From NCBI GenBank assembly GCA_041984885.1, contig JBHIXH010000009.1:10201-74200 (forward strand): a stretch of 64,000 bases of DNA, read 5' to 3'. Below, piece by piece: positions 17,066 through 24,683 of the stretch. The position numbers and the translations under genes are program-made. Below the pieces are notes generated by a model that was not told the DNA's origin, made no database searches, and saw only the letters and a list, made by a program, of their open reading frames with translations. Numbering within the stretch: position 1 is the first letter of the stretch; each line of letters begins with the position of its first letter. The DNA is from UBA4486 sp041984885 (GTDB taxonomy: Bacteria; Pseudomonadota; Gammaproteobacteria; Eutrophobiales; Eutrophobiaceae).

Positions 17066-18019
17066 ATGTCACTCGAAAACGTGATGCTTTTTACCGGCAA
17101 CGCCAACCCGGAACTGGCGGCCAGCATCAGTGGCTATTTAAACATGCCACTCGGCAAGGCCAATGTGGACAGGTTCAGTGATGGCGAGATCATGGTCGAG
17201 ATCGCCGACAATGTTCGCGGTCGCGATGTGTATATCATTCAGTCGATATGTGCACCGGCGAATGAAAGTTTAATGGAATTACTGATCATGGCGGATGCGC
17301 TGCGACGGGCGTCTGCGATGCGGATCATCGCCATCGTGCCGTATATGGGTTACGCGCGGCAGGATAGACGGACTCGGTCTGCTCGAGTACCAATCACGGC
17401 AAAACTGGTGGCAAACATGATCGGTGCCGTCGGTATTGATCACGCGTTAACGGTGGATTTACATGCGGATCAAATCCAGGGGTTTTTCGATATCCCGCTG
17501 GATAACGTCTATGCCTCACCGGTGTTGCTCGGTGATATATGGAAACAACCGTACGACAAGCTGATGGTTGTTTCTCCGGACGTGGGTGGTGTGGTTCGAG
17601 CCCGTGCCCTGGCGAAAAGACTGGACGACACTGACCTTGCGATCATTGACAAACGACGTTCGCGGGCGAATGAATCCGAAGTGATGAATATCATCGGTGA
17701 CGTCGAGGGACGAACCTGCGTCATTATTGATGACCTGGTTGATACGGCCGGCACCCTGTGTAACGCTGCCGGCGCATTAAAGGCACATGGCGCATTAAAA
17801 GTCGTCGCCTATTGCACGCACGCGGTACTGTCCGGGCGGGCGATGGATAACATAAATAATTCAAAACTGGATGAACTGGTCGTGACCGACACCATCCCGT
17901 TAAGCGAGCAGGCGACACAATGTGATCGCATCAGGCAGTTGAGTGTTGCCGCCATGCTCGCAGAAAGTATTCGCCGTATAAGTTATGGCGACTCATTGAG
18001 TTCGATGTTTATTGACTAG
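17066..18019 (+). CDS. prs: Ribose-phosphate pyrophosphokinase
   Basis: A 317-residue PRPP synthase. Key segments are FSDGEIMVEI, the ATP-binding QDRRTRSARVPITAK, HADQIQGFFD, and the PRPP motif VIIDDLVDTAGT. It converts ribose-5-phosphate and ATP to PRPP for nucleotides, His, Trp and NAD; the trp genes in this window are a consumer. The ATG at 17066 gives the standard length; the frame is open 13 codons earlier, towards the tRNA gene. The stop is TAG. Confidence 0.96.
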   Translation: MSLENVMLFTGNANPELAASISGYLNMPLGKANVDRFSDGEIMVEIADNVRGRDVYIIQSICAPANESLMELLIMADALRRASAMRIIAIVPYMGYARQDRRTRSARVPITAKLVANMIGAVGIDHALTVDLHADQIQGFFDIPLDNVYASPVLLGDIWKQPYDKLMVVSPDVGGVVRARALAKRLDDTDLAIIDKRRSRANESEVMNIIGDVEGRTCVIIDDLVDTAGTLCNAAGALKAHGALKVVAYCTHAVLSGRAMDNINNSKLDELVVTDTIPLSEQATQCDRIRQLSVAAMLAESIRRISYGDSLSSMFID

Positions 18020-18033
18020 GGCTTGATGTTATT

Positions 18034-18058
18034 CCGTCTGGTCGCAAGACGGGTTTTT
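18034..18058 (+). terminator. Intrinsic terminator or attenuator between prs and rplY
   Basis: CCGTCT-GGTCGCA-AGACGG is followed by GTTTTT, a six-pair stem with a T run. It starts 14 bp after the prs stop and ends 23 bp before rplY. It should separate prs from rplY or attenuate read-through. Confidence 0.65.
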
Positions 18059-18081
18059 ATACATTTACTGGAGTATTCACT

Positions 18082-18762
18082 ATGAAACAGTTTGAACTGG
18101 TCGCTGAAACGCGTACCGATGTAGGGAAAGGTGCGAGCCGCCGCCTGCGTCGTACGGGCAAGATCCCCGGCGTCGTCTATGGCAGTCATACCGAGGCCAA
18201 ATCCATTACATTGGGACACGATGACGTCTTTCATCAACTTGAGCATGAAGCATTCTATTCACATATCCTGACGTTGAAGCTGGATAACGAACCGATCAAG
18301 GTCGTGTTAAAAGACCTGCAACGGCATCCGTATAAACTGAACATCATGCATATCGATCTGCAACAGATAGATGAAGCAGAAAAACTGACCATGCGTGTCC
18401 CGATTCATTACCTGAATGAAGCCAAGGCGGCCGGTGTCAAGAGCGGTGGTATAGTGAACCACATCATGAACGACCTGGAAATCGAGTGCTTACCCAAAGA
18501 TCTGCCGGAATACATCGAAATCGATCTTCTCGAACTTGAACTGGGATCGTCGATCCAGCTGGATGAATTAAAAATGCCGGAAGGTGTTGAACTCTACGCT
18601 GCCGTGCATGATGAAGAGATGGATGTGCCGGTTGTATCTATCGTTATGCCGCGTGCAGTTGAAGAAGATACGCTGGAAGATGAAGAAGAAGCAGCAGCAG
18701 CGGCTGCAACAGAGGAAGCAGCCAAACCGAAAGAAGAGGATAAGGAAAAGTCTGACGACTGA
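18082..18762 (+). CDS. rplY: 50S ribosomal protein L25 (Ctc form)
   Basis: A 226-residue L25/TL5/Ctc protein. The N-terminal 5S-rRNA-binding domain has GKGASRRLRRTGKIPGVVYG and LKDLQRHPYKLNIMHIDLQ; the C-terminal beta domain covers about residues 100-185. The tail (about 190-226) is low-complexity Glu/Ala/Lys. The two-domain Ctc form is common outside Enterobacteria. A good GGAG Shine-Dalgarno precedes the ATG. It sits immediately before pth, the usual order. Confidence 0.95.
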   Translation: MKQFELVAETRTDVGKGASRRLRRTGKIPGVVYGSHTEAKSITLGHDDVFHQLEHEAFYSHILTLKLDNEPIKVVLKDLQRHPYKLNIMHIDLQQIDEAEKLTMRVPIHYLNEAKAAGVKSGGIVNHIMNDLEIECLPKDLPEYIEIDLLELELGSSIQLDELKMPEGVELYAAVHDEEMDVPVVSIVMPRAVEEDTLEDEEEAAAAAATEEAAKPKEEDKEKSDD

Positions 18763-18794
18763 TCCGTCTCTCCTGTTACGACAGGAACTCACGC

Positions 18795-19406
18795 GTGGCA
18801 AAAGCGTTTCAACTTATTGTGGGCCTGGGCAATCCGGGCCCCGAATATGCTGCTACCCGGCATAATGCCGGATTCTGGTTGATCGATCAGTTTGCCGATA
18901 AAGAAGGTCTCGCATTTCGTCCCGAAAACAAGTTTGCCGGTGAGGCCGTGCGCTTTCGTACTGATAGCGCTGAAGGCTGGTTGTTAAAACCGATGACGTT
19001 CATGAACGACAGCGGTCGCTCCGTACAGGCGTTGTTATCGTTTTACAAAATAGACGTTGAGCGCATGCTGGTCATTCACGACGAGATCGATTTGCCGCCC
19101 GGAACGGTGCGCCTGAAAACCGGTGGTGGTCATGGTGGGCACAACGGATTACGCGACATCATCAACAAAACCGGCAGTAATGCATTCAGCCGGATGCGTA
19201 TTGGCGTCGGCCATCCAGGAACGAAAGATAAAGTGATTTCATCCGTACTTGGCCGGGCCTCTGCGGATGAACAACAACTCATCGATGCCGCGCTGGCGAA
19301 TGTGCTGGAGTTAATGCCACAAATTCTGGCCGGTAACATGCAAACTGCGATGACCGAGCTGCACACAAAAGAAAAACAGAACAACGAAAACGGGACAGCA
19401 GGATAA
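18795..19406 (+). CDS. pth: Peptidyl-tRNA hydrolase
   Basis: A 203-residue Pth. The motifs are VGLGNPGPEYAATRHNAGFW (catalytic His), KPMTFMNDSGRSV, the catalytic Asp in LVIHDEIDLP, and GGGHGGHNGLRDI. It releases peptidyl groups from tRNA. The start is GTG at 18795; no in-frame ATG lies close enough to preserve the first strand. Its TAA overlaps the ychF ATG by one base (TAATG), so the two are coupled. Confidence 0.95.
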   Translation: MAKAFQLIVGLGNPGPEYAATRHNAGFWLIDQFADKEGLAFRPENKFAGEAVRFRTDSAEGWLLKPMTFMNDSGRSVQALLSFYKIDVERMLVIHDEIDLPPGTVRLKTGGGHGGHNGLRDIINKTGSNAFSRMRIGVGHPGTKDKVISSVLGRASADEQQLIDAALANVLELMPQILAGNMQTAMTELHTKEKQNNENGTAG

Positions 19407-20491
19407 TGGGCTTCAAATGCGGCATAGTCGGATTGCCGAACGTCGGTAAATCCACATTATTTAACGCACTAACCAACTCCGGTATTGATGCCGCCAACTA
19501 TCCTTTCTGCACAATCGATCCGAACGTTGGTGTCGTACCGGTGCCGGATCCACGGCTTGACAGGATTGCTGCTATTGTTCAACCAAAGCAGACCGTGCCG
19601 GCACATATGGAGTTTGTCGATATTGCCGGGCTGGTAGAAGGCGCATCCAAAGGCGAGGGACTCGGCAACCAGTTTCTTGCGCATATACGTGAAACCCAGG
19701 CCATTGCCCAGGTTGTGCGTTGTTTTGACGATGACAACATCGTGCATGTCGCCGGCCGTGTTAATCCGCTGGAAGATATTGATGTGATTAACACGGAACT
19801 CTGCCTGGCGGATCAGGAGTCGGTGGACAAGGCTTTACAAAAAGTCGTCAAGGTCGCAAAGAGTGGCGACAAGGAAGCGCGGCAACAACAGGTGGCACTG
19901 GAGATAATCGCCGCGCATCTGGACCAGGGACTGCCAGTGCGCACACTCGATACTGAACAAATTGCAGCAGTCAGACATCTACATCTGTTAACTGCCAAGC
20001 CATCGTTTTTTATTGCGAATGTCGAGGAAACCGGTTTGCAGGATAATCCCTGGATAGCCAGACTTCAGCAACTCGCTGACAGGGAAGAGTCACAGGTGAT
20101 CCCGGTATGTGCGGCCATCGAGGCCGAGATGTCGGAACTGAATCAGGAAGAAAAGATCGAGTTTCTGCAGGACCTGGGTCAGGATGAACCGGGCCTGAAT
20201 CGAATCATACGCGCCGGCTATCAGTTGCTCGGTTTGCAAACGTATTTTACTGCCGGCCCCAAGGAAGCGCGCGCCTGGACAGTATCGATCGGTGCGACTG
20301 CGCCGCAAGCCGCCGGCGTGATCCACACGGATTTTGAACGCGGTTTTATCCGTGCCGAAGTTACAGCGTATGACGATTACATTGAACACAATGGTGAGCA
20401 GGGTGCGAAGACAGCCGGCAAGTGGCGTCTCGAAGGCAAGGACTATATCGTGCAGGATGGTGATGTCATGTTGTTTCGCTTTAACGTTTAA
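19406..20491 (+). CDS. ychF: Obg-family GTPase/ATPase YchF
   Basis: A 361-residue protein with P-loop GLPNVGKSTLFNAL, DIAGLVEGASKGEGLGNQFL (G3), a coiled-coil insertion and a C-terminal TGS-type domain ending RLEGKDYIVQDGDVMLFRFNV. YchF is unusual among Obg-like proteins in preferring ATP. It binds ribosomes and modulates the oxidative-stress response. It follows pth with a 1-bp overlap, the conserved pair. Confidence 0.95.
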   Translation: MGFKCGIVGLPNVGKSTLFNALTNSGIDAANYPFCTIDPNVGVVPVPDPRLDRIAAIVQPKQTVPAHMEFVDIAGLVEGASKGEGLGNQFLAHIRETQAIAQVVRCFDDDNIVHVAGRVNPLEDIDVINTELCLADQESVDKALQKVVKVAKSGDKEARQQQVALEIIAAHLDQGLPVRTLDTEQIAAVRHLHLLTAKPSFFIANVEETGLQDNPWIARLQQLADREESQVIPVCAAIEAEMSELNQEEKIEFLQDLGQDEPGLNRIIRAGYQLLGLQTYFTAGPKEARAWTVSIGATAPQAAGVIHTDFERGFIRAEVTAYDDYIEHNGEQGAKTAGKWRLEGKDYIVQDGDVMLFRFNV

Positions 20492-20503
20492 TGGCAGGTG
20501 TAA

Positions 20504-21145
20504 ATGTCAGCCAAAAAAAATAACGCCGATCAGCTGGTAGAAACGGTGCAATCATTTCAGCGTTTGCACCTGGGCGTTGGCACGTCCGGCAATGCAAGTG
20601 TGCGGACCCGTGCAGGCATGCTGATTACGCCAACCGGGATTGCCTATGATCAACTGGATGAATCGTTACTCGTTGAAATGCAACTGGATGGCAACATCAT
20701 CAACAGTGAACTGAAGCCATCGAGTGAATGGCAGTTTCATGCCGCGATCTATTCCGAATACAGAGAGGTGAATGCAATCGTCCACGTGCATTCACCGTTT
20801 GCTACCGCGCAAGCCTGTACACGCCAGGCCATCCCCGCGTTTCATTATATGGTGGCGCGGGCCGGTGGTGATTCGATACGTTGCGCCGGGTATGCGACAT
20901 TCGGTACACAGGAGCTGTCTGTGCATGCTGTTGCAGCATTAAAAGACAGGAAGGCATGTTTATTGGCCAATCATGGTCAAATCAGTACCGGCAGCAATTT
21001 AACAGAGGCCTTAAATCTTGCCGAAGAAGTCGAGATGCTGGCCAGGCAATTCATCATCAGTCAGCAGGCCGGACAACCGGTATTACTCAGCGCAGAAGAG
21101 ATGCAGGTTAACCTGAAAAAATTTCGGGACTACGGCAAACAATAA
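20504..21145 (+). CDS. Class II aldolase/adducin family protein (FucA-like)
   Basis: A 213-residue enzyme of the L-fuculose-phosphate aldolase/methylthioribulose-phosphate dehydratase superfamily. Visible are GTSGNASVRTRAGMLITPTG (phosphate binding), the catalytic Glu in KPSSEWQFH, the zinc-binding HVHS pair and the third His in LANHGQIS. Length suits a FucA-like aldolase. The substrate is uncertain. It begins 12 bp after ychF and is followed without a gap by a VOC protein and a MetX-like enzyme, suggesting a small metabolic operon. Confidence 0.85.
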   Translation: MSAKKNNADQLVETVQSFQRLHLGVGTSGNASVRTRAGMLITPTGIAYDQLDESLLVEMQLDGNIINSELKPSSEWQFHAAIYSEYREVNAIVHVHSPFATAQACTRQAIPAFHYMVARAGGDSIRCAGYATFGTQELSVHAVAALKDRKACLLANHGQISTGSNLTEALNLAEEVEMLARQFIISQQAGQPVLLSAEEMQVNLKKFRDYGKQ

Positions 21146-21568
21146 ATGGCTTTATCCCCGTTTCATCTTGCCATACCTGTACGTGATATCGAGAGTACGG
21201 AACAGTTTTATACGACGAAGATCGGTTGCCAGGTTGGCCGGCGTGCAGAGAAATGGATCGATTTTAATTTTTTCGGTCATCAGTTGTCCGCTCATGTAAA
21301 ACCGGATGAAACGAAACAGGCCATGACCAATGAAGTCGACAGTGAACAGGTACCGGTGCGACATTTTGGAGTCGTGCTGGACTGGCCGGTCTGGCATGAA
21401 CTGGCCGCGACATTACGCGACAGGGAGATTGAGTTTTTAATCGAGCCGACCATCCGCTTTGCCGGACTGGCCGGTGAACAGGCGACGATGTTTATCCAGG
21501 ACCCGTCCGGTAATGCGCTTGAATTCAAATCGTTCCGGTCACCGGATCAATTATTTGCCGTAGACTGA
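21146..21568 (+). CDS. VOC (glyoxalase/dioxygenase) family protein
   Basis: A 140-residue metalloenzyme-type protein with the repeated beta-alpha-beta-beta-beta units. The N-terminal PFHLAIPVRDIESTEQFYT supplies one metal His, RHFGVVLDW a second, and the C-terminal DPSGNALEFKSF the Glu. This length and pattern occur in glyoxalase-like and dioxygenase-like members of unknown substrate. It starts directly at the stop of the aldolase gene, with no intergenic base, and ends 1 bp before the MetX-like gene. Confidence 0.85.
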   Translation: MALSPFHLAIPVRDIESTEQFYTTKIGCQVGRRAEKWIDFNFFGHQLSAHVKPDETKQAMTNEVDSEQVPVRHFGVVLDWPVWHELAATLRDREIEFLIEPTIRFAGLAGEQATMFIQDPSGNALEFKSFRSPDQLFAVD

Positions 21569-21569
21569 A

Positions 21570-22667
21570 ATGCCGATTCGAATCCCGCCTGCCTGTGAAT
21601 TAATAACGCTGTCCGGCACCTGTAACCTGGAATCGGGCGGTAGCCTGACGAGGCCGGTTATCGCAGTCGAACGTCACGGCCAGACGCATGCTACGGATGC
21701 ACCGGTGGTGCTCGTCTTTACCGGTATCTCGCCGGATGCGCATATCTGTTCGCATCCGAAAGATTCCTCATCTGGCTGGTGGGAATACATGGTCGGTAAT
21801 CACTGCCCGATCGACACCGACCGGTTTCATGTGATCTGTGTCAACACGCTGGGTAGCTGTTTCGGTTCCACCGGCCCGTGCTCGGATAATCCGGAAACCA
21901 ACCAGCCGTATCGGGCGACGTTTCCGGATATTACCTTATGGGATGTGGCCAGGCTGACCGGACTGGCACTGGCGCAACTGGAGATCAACCAGGTACATTG
22001 TGTGGTCGGACCCTCGATGGGCGGTATGACAGCGCTGGCCTGGCTGTTAATGAATCCGGGCTGCACCCGCCACATGATTAATATCTCGGCCGCGGTTGAG
22101 GCCGATCCATTTGCCATCGCCTTGCGTTCACTACAGCGTGAGATCGTTGAATCCGATCCCGGCTTCGACAAGGGTAACTATCGTGATGCGAAAGCCGTCC
22201 GGCATGGTATGACGCTGGCGCGTAAACTGGGATTAACCACGTATCGTTCCGCCTATGAGTGGCGACAGCGCTTCGGGCGATCGCGAGACAGCGTCGACGA
22301 CGATCAAGGCCAGTTTGTTATCCAGTCCTACTTGCAGATCAATGCCGAGAAGTTCGCTGATCAGTTTGATCCGAATTGTTATCTAAAACTGTCACAGGCG
22401 ATGGACTGGTTTTCGGTCAGGGAAAAGTTTTCCGAACCGGAACAATCACTGCGACAATCGGGACTGGAATCGGCGCTCGTTATCGGCGTTGATTCCGACT
22501 TTTTGTTTCCCGAGTATCAGCAAAAAGAGATGGCAGCCTGTCTGACAGATTCCGGCATCCAGACGGAATATACCGGGATCAATTCACACTACGGTCATGA
22601 TGCATTCCTGATAGATGAAGAAAACTTTGCGCCGTTGATCAAACAGTGGCTGGAACAGACGTTATAA
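21570..22667 (+). CDS. MetX-family homoserine/serine O-acyltransferase
   Basis: A 365-residue alpha/beta-hydrolase acyltransferase. The nucleophile elbow is VVGPSMGGMTALAW, with catalytic Asp in IGVDSDFLFP and His in HYGHDAFL. The oxyanion region is LVFTGISPDAH. The family includes homoserine acetyltransferases, homoserine succinyltransferases and serine acyltransferases, which cannot be told apart with confidence here, so no symbol is given. It lies at the end of the aldolase-VOC operon and overlaps the convergent unknown gene by 6 bp. Confidence 0.82.
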   Translation: MPIRIPPACELITLSGTCNLESGGSLTRPVIAVERHGQTHATDAPVVLVFTGISPDAHICSHPKDSSSGWWEYMVGNHCPIDTDRFHVICVNTLGSCFGSTGPCSDNPETNQPYRATFPDITLWDVARLTGLALAQLEINQVHCVVGPSMGGMTALAWLLMNPGCTRHMINISAAVEADPFAIALRSLQREIVESDPGFDKGNYRDAKAVRHGMTLARKLGLTTYRSAYEWRQRFGRSRDSVDDDQGQFVIQSYLQINAEKFADQFDPNCYLKLSQAMDWFSVREKFSEPEQSLRQSGLESALVIGVDSDFLFPEYQQKEMAACLTDSGIQTEYTGINSHYGHDAFLIDEENFAPLIKQWLEQTL

Positions 22668-23330
22668 GCTGATCTGCAGATACTCAAGCGCTAAAACGTT
22701 CAACCGGTTAGCGATAGTTTCAGTCCAGTGCGGTTCTGAGGCACAAGCACGATTGATCTGGATAGTTAATAACGAATCGTTTACGCGATCGAAATTTCTC
22801 GGTGTTTGCTTCACGATCAACGCATCTTCGGTTTTGTAGACGATATAGGTTTTACTGATATCAATATCGAGATATACAGAAGAGCCGAATTGCGTATCGA
22901 CCAGCCAGTGTTGCTTGTTCAGCAATCCGGATTGAAACAAATCAAACCAGACCTCCGGTTGCAGATCATACGATACTTTTTTTTCGGTATTCTGTCGTTG
23001 CGTGTCAGCGTAGCGGCCGGACAGCCGGTCGAGTTGATACAGTGATTGCAGGCCGATTAACACGCCCGGGCCTTTCCATTTCAGAAACTGCGCATCCAGT
23101 TGCCATTGATCACCGTAAATCGGAAATTCTTCCGGTATACAGAAGTCGCCCGTGCGCAGTTCGGCGATGTACACATCGCGGGAAAAGGGTTTGAATGCCA
23201 GCTCGGCGACAGGCGTCTCGGTATTAAAACGGTGGTATAACCAGTAGGAGGTAGAAGCCAGTAACACGAGCAGGCCGATACCCAGTGGCAGAAAAATAAA
23301 AACCGTCCATTTCAGTAGTCTGCGAAACAT
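22662..23330 (-). CDS. Membrane-anchored hypothetical protein
   Basis: A 222-residue protein with one N-terminal transmembrane helix (about residues 9-33, VFIFLPLGIGLLVLLASTSYW) and a periplasmic domain of about 185 residues with many aromatic strands (YGDQWQLDAQFLKWKG, WLVDTQFGSSVYLDIDI). I recognise no named domain. It is convergent with, and slightly overlaps, the MetX-like gene. Upstream lies the promoter region of the divergent deacylase gene. It could be an envelope accessory protein; function is unknown. Confidence 0.75.
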   Translation of the reverse strand: MFRRLLKWTVFIFLPLGIGLLVLLASTSYWLYHRFNTETPVAELAFKPFSRDVYIAELRTGDFCIPEEFPIYGDQWQLDAQFLKWKGPGVLIGLQSLYQLDRLSGRYADTQRQNTEKKVSYDLQPEVWFDLFQSGLLNKQHWLVDTQFGSSVYLDIDISKTYIVYKTEDALIVKQTPRNFDRVNDSLLTIQINRACASEPHWTETIANRLNVLALEYLQISL

Positions 23331-23399
23331 GTCTCTTTCCCGTATATAACCGCTAATGGAAGGGAGGGGGAATATACCGTTTATAGCCGAATTATTTTC

Positions 23400-23427
23400 T
23401 TTACTTTAGCATTTTCGCGTCTATATT
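23400..23427 (+). promoter_or_regulatory. Candidate sigma-70 promoter for the deacylase/ATP-grasp genes
   Basis: TTTACT (4/6 to -35) and TATATT (5/6 to -10) are separated by 16 bp. They sit in the 263-bp region between the divergent unknown gene and the deacylase, the only AT-rich stretch there. Expected transcripts would start near 23434 and pass a 41-codon ORF at 23457-23582 before the deacylase. Confidence 0.35.
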
Positions 23428-23593
23428 AACGCGATTGATCTTTTGCGGTGCCAACGATGTATCGTATTGTTGAAATTACCGGCTCAGAACCGGCCTGTTT
23501 TTCCGGATATTCCGCTTGTCGGGCTGCTTCCCGTCGTGTTCGATTTGCTACATCGGACGACGCACGCCTGACTCTTCAATAAAGCAGATTTCG

Positions 23594-24586
23594 GTGACAA
23601 CGTCGACTCGCTCGCGAGTTGCCCCGCCAGTCAGACTGCACTATTCCTTTCGCAAGATCATGACCGGCTCGGATCTGTCGCGTCGGCGTCTGCCATTTAT
23701 GCAGGCGGTCAGTCAGCAGGATGGACCGGTAGTCTGGATCACCGCTTGCGGTCATGGTGACGAGGTGGGCGGCATCGTCGTCATCCAGGAGATGTTTAAA
23801 ATCCTGCGCCGCCGGCTTTTGTGCGGCACGGTGTTTGCGTTCCCGCTAATGAATCCTTTCGGCTTTGAAATGGTGTCACGCCAGATCACGTTAAGTAGCG
23901 AGGATCTGAACCGATCTTTCCCCGGTAACCCGGACGGTTCACTCGGTGAACGTATCGCGCACGAAATTTTCACGACGATCGTGACGACGCAACCAACACT
24001 GGTACTTGACCTGCATAATGACTGGATAGAATCAGTACCGTATGCACTACTGGATTATGATCCCGGGGGCAGCCACAAGCCGACTTATCATCGGGCAATC
24101 ACGGCCGGCAAGGAAAGTGGCCTTTATCTGGTGGTGGATGATGAAGAACTGAAAAGCAGCCTGAGTCACAACCTGTTAATGAATAACATCCCGGCGCTGA
24201 CGCTGGAGCTCGGTCGTGCCTATGTCGTCAACGAGATAAATGTCAAACGCGGGGTCGCCTCGATAACGAACATGCTGGCCTCACTCGGCATGCTTGAATC
24301 TGACAGTGATGTATCACTGTACACGCATACAACCGGTTTCGATCGGCAAAAACTGTTGATGTACTCGGACAAACCGTACCTGTCACGTACCGGCATTCTG
24401 CGTTTTCTGGTCAAGGCGGGGGAGCCGGTGACGGCGGGTCAGCCGCTGGCAAAAATCGTGAATGCGTTTGGTCGGCACCAGGAAACCGTCAAGGCACTGC
24501 ATGACGGTGTCGTGCTCGGTCACAGTGATTCATCCGCGGCCTTCCCCGGTATGCCGTTCATGTCATTCGGCCTGACGCAGGCTTGA
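23594..24586 (+). CDS. AstE/AspA-family zinc deacylase (succinylglutamate desuccinylase/aspartoacylase-like)
   Basis: About 330 residues. The zinc site is built from TACGHGDEVGG (His and Glu) and LVLDLHND (second His); DLNRSFPGNPDGS supplies the substrate Arg. A C-terminal beta domain (GILRFLVKAGEPVTAGQPLAKIV) resembles a lipoyl/biotinyl-like lid often found in this subfamily. It should hydrolyse an N-acyl amino acid or a peptide-like amide. GTG at 23594 is preferred because homologues known to me continue upstream of the TGSDLS segment, whereas ATG at 23660 would start there; neither has a good Shine-Dalgarno. No Arg-catabolic ast genes are nearby. It precedes the methyltransferase-ATP-grasp fusion gene. 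Confidence 0.78.
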   Translation: MTTSTRSRVAPPVRLHYSFRKIMTGSDLSRRRLPFMQAVSQQDGPVVWITACGHGDEVGGIVVIQEMFKILRRRLLCGTVFAFPLMNPFGFEMVSRQITLSSEDLNRSFPGNPDGSLGERIAHEIFTTIVTTQPTLVLDLHNDWIESVPYALLDYDPGGSHKPTYHRAITAGKESGLYLVVDDEELKSSLSHNLLMNNIPALTLELGRAYVVNEINVKRGVASITNMLASLGMLESDSDVSLYTHTTGFDRQKLLMYSDKPYLSRTGILRFLVKAGEPVTAGQPLAKIVNAFGRHQETVKALHDGVVLGHSDSSAAFPGMPFMSFGLTQA

Positions 24587-24683
24587 GCCGGCGGCTCTTG
24601 TATCGATTCACTATCCCGATGTTTGAATTTACGGATCGTTCAAACCCAAAAGCCCGTTATTTTTTCTCTTTACAGGAAATTCG

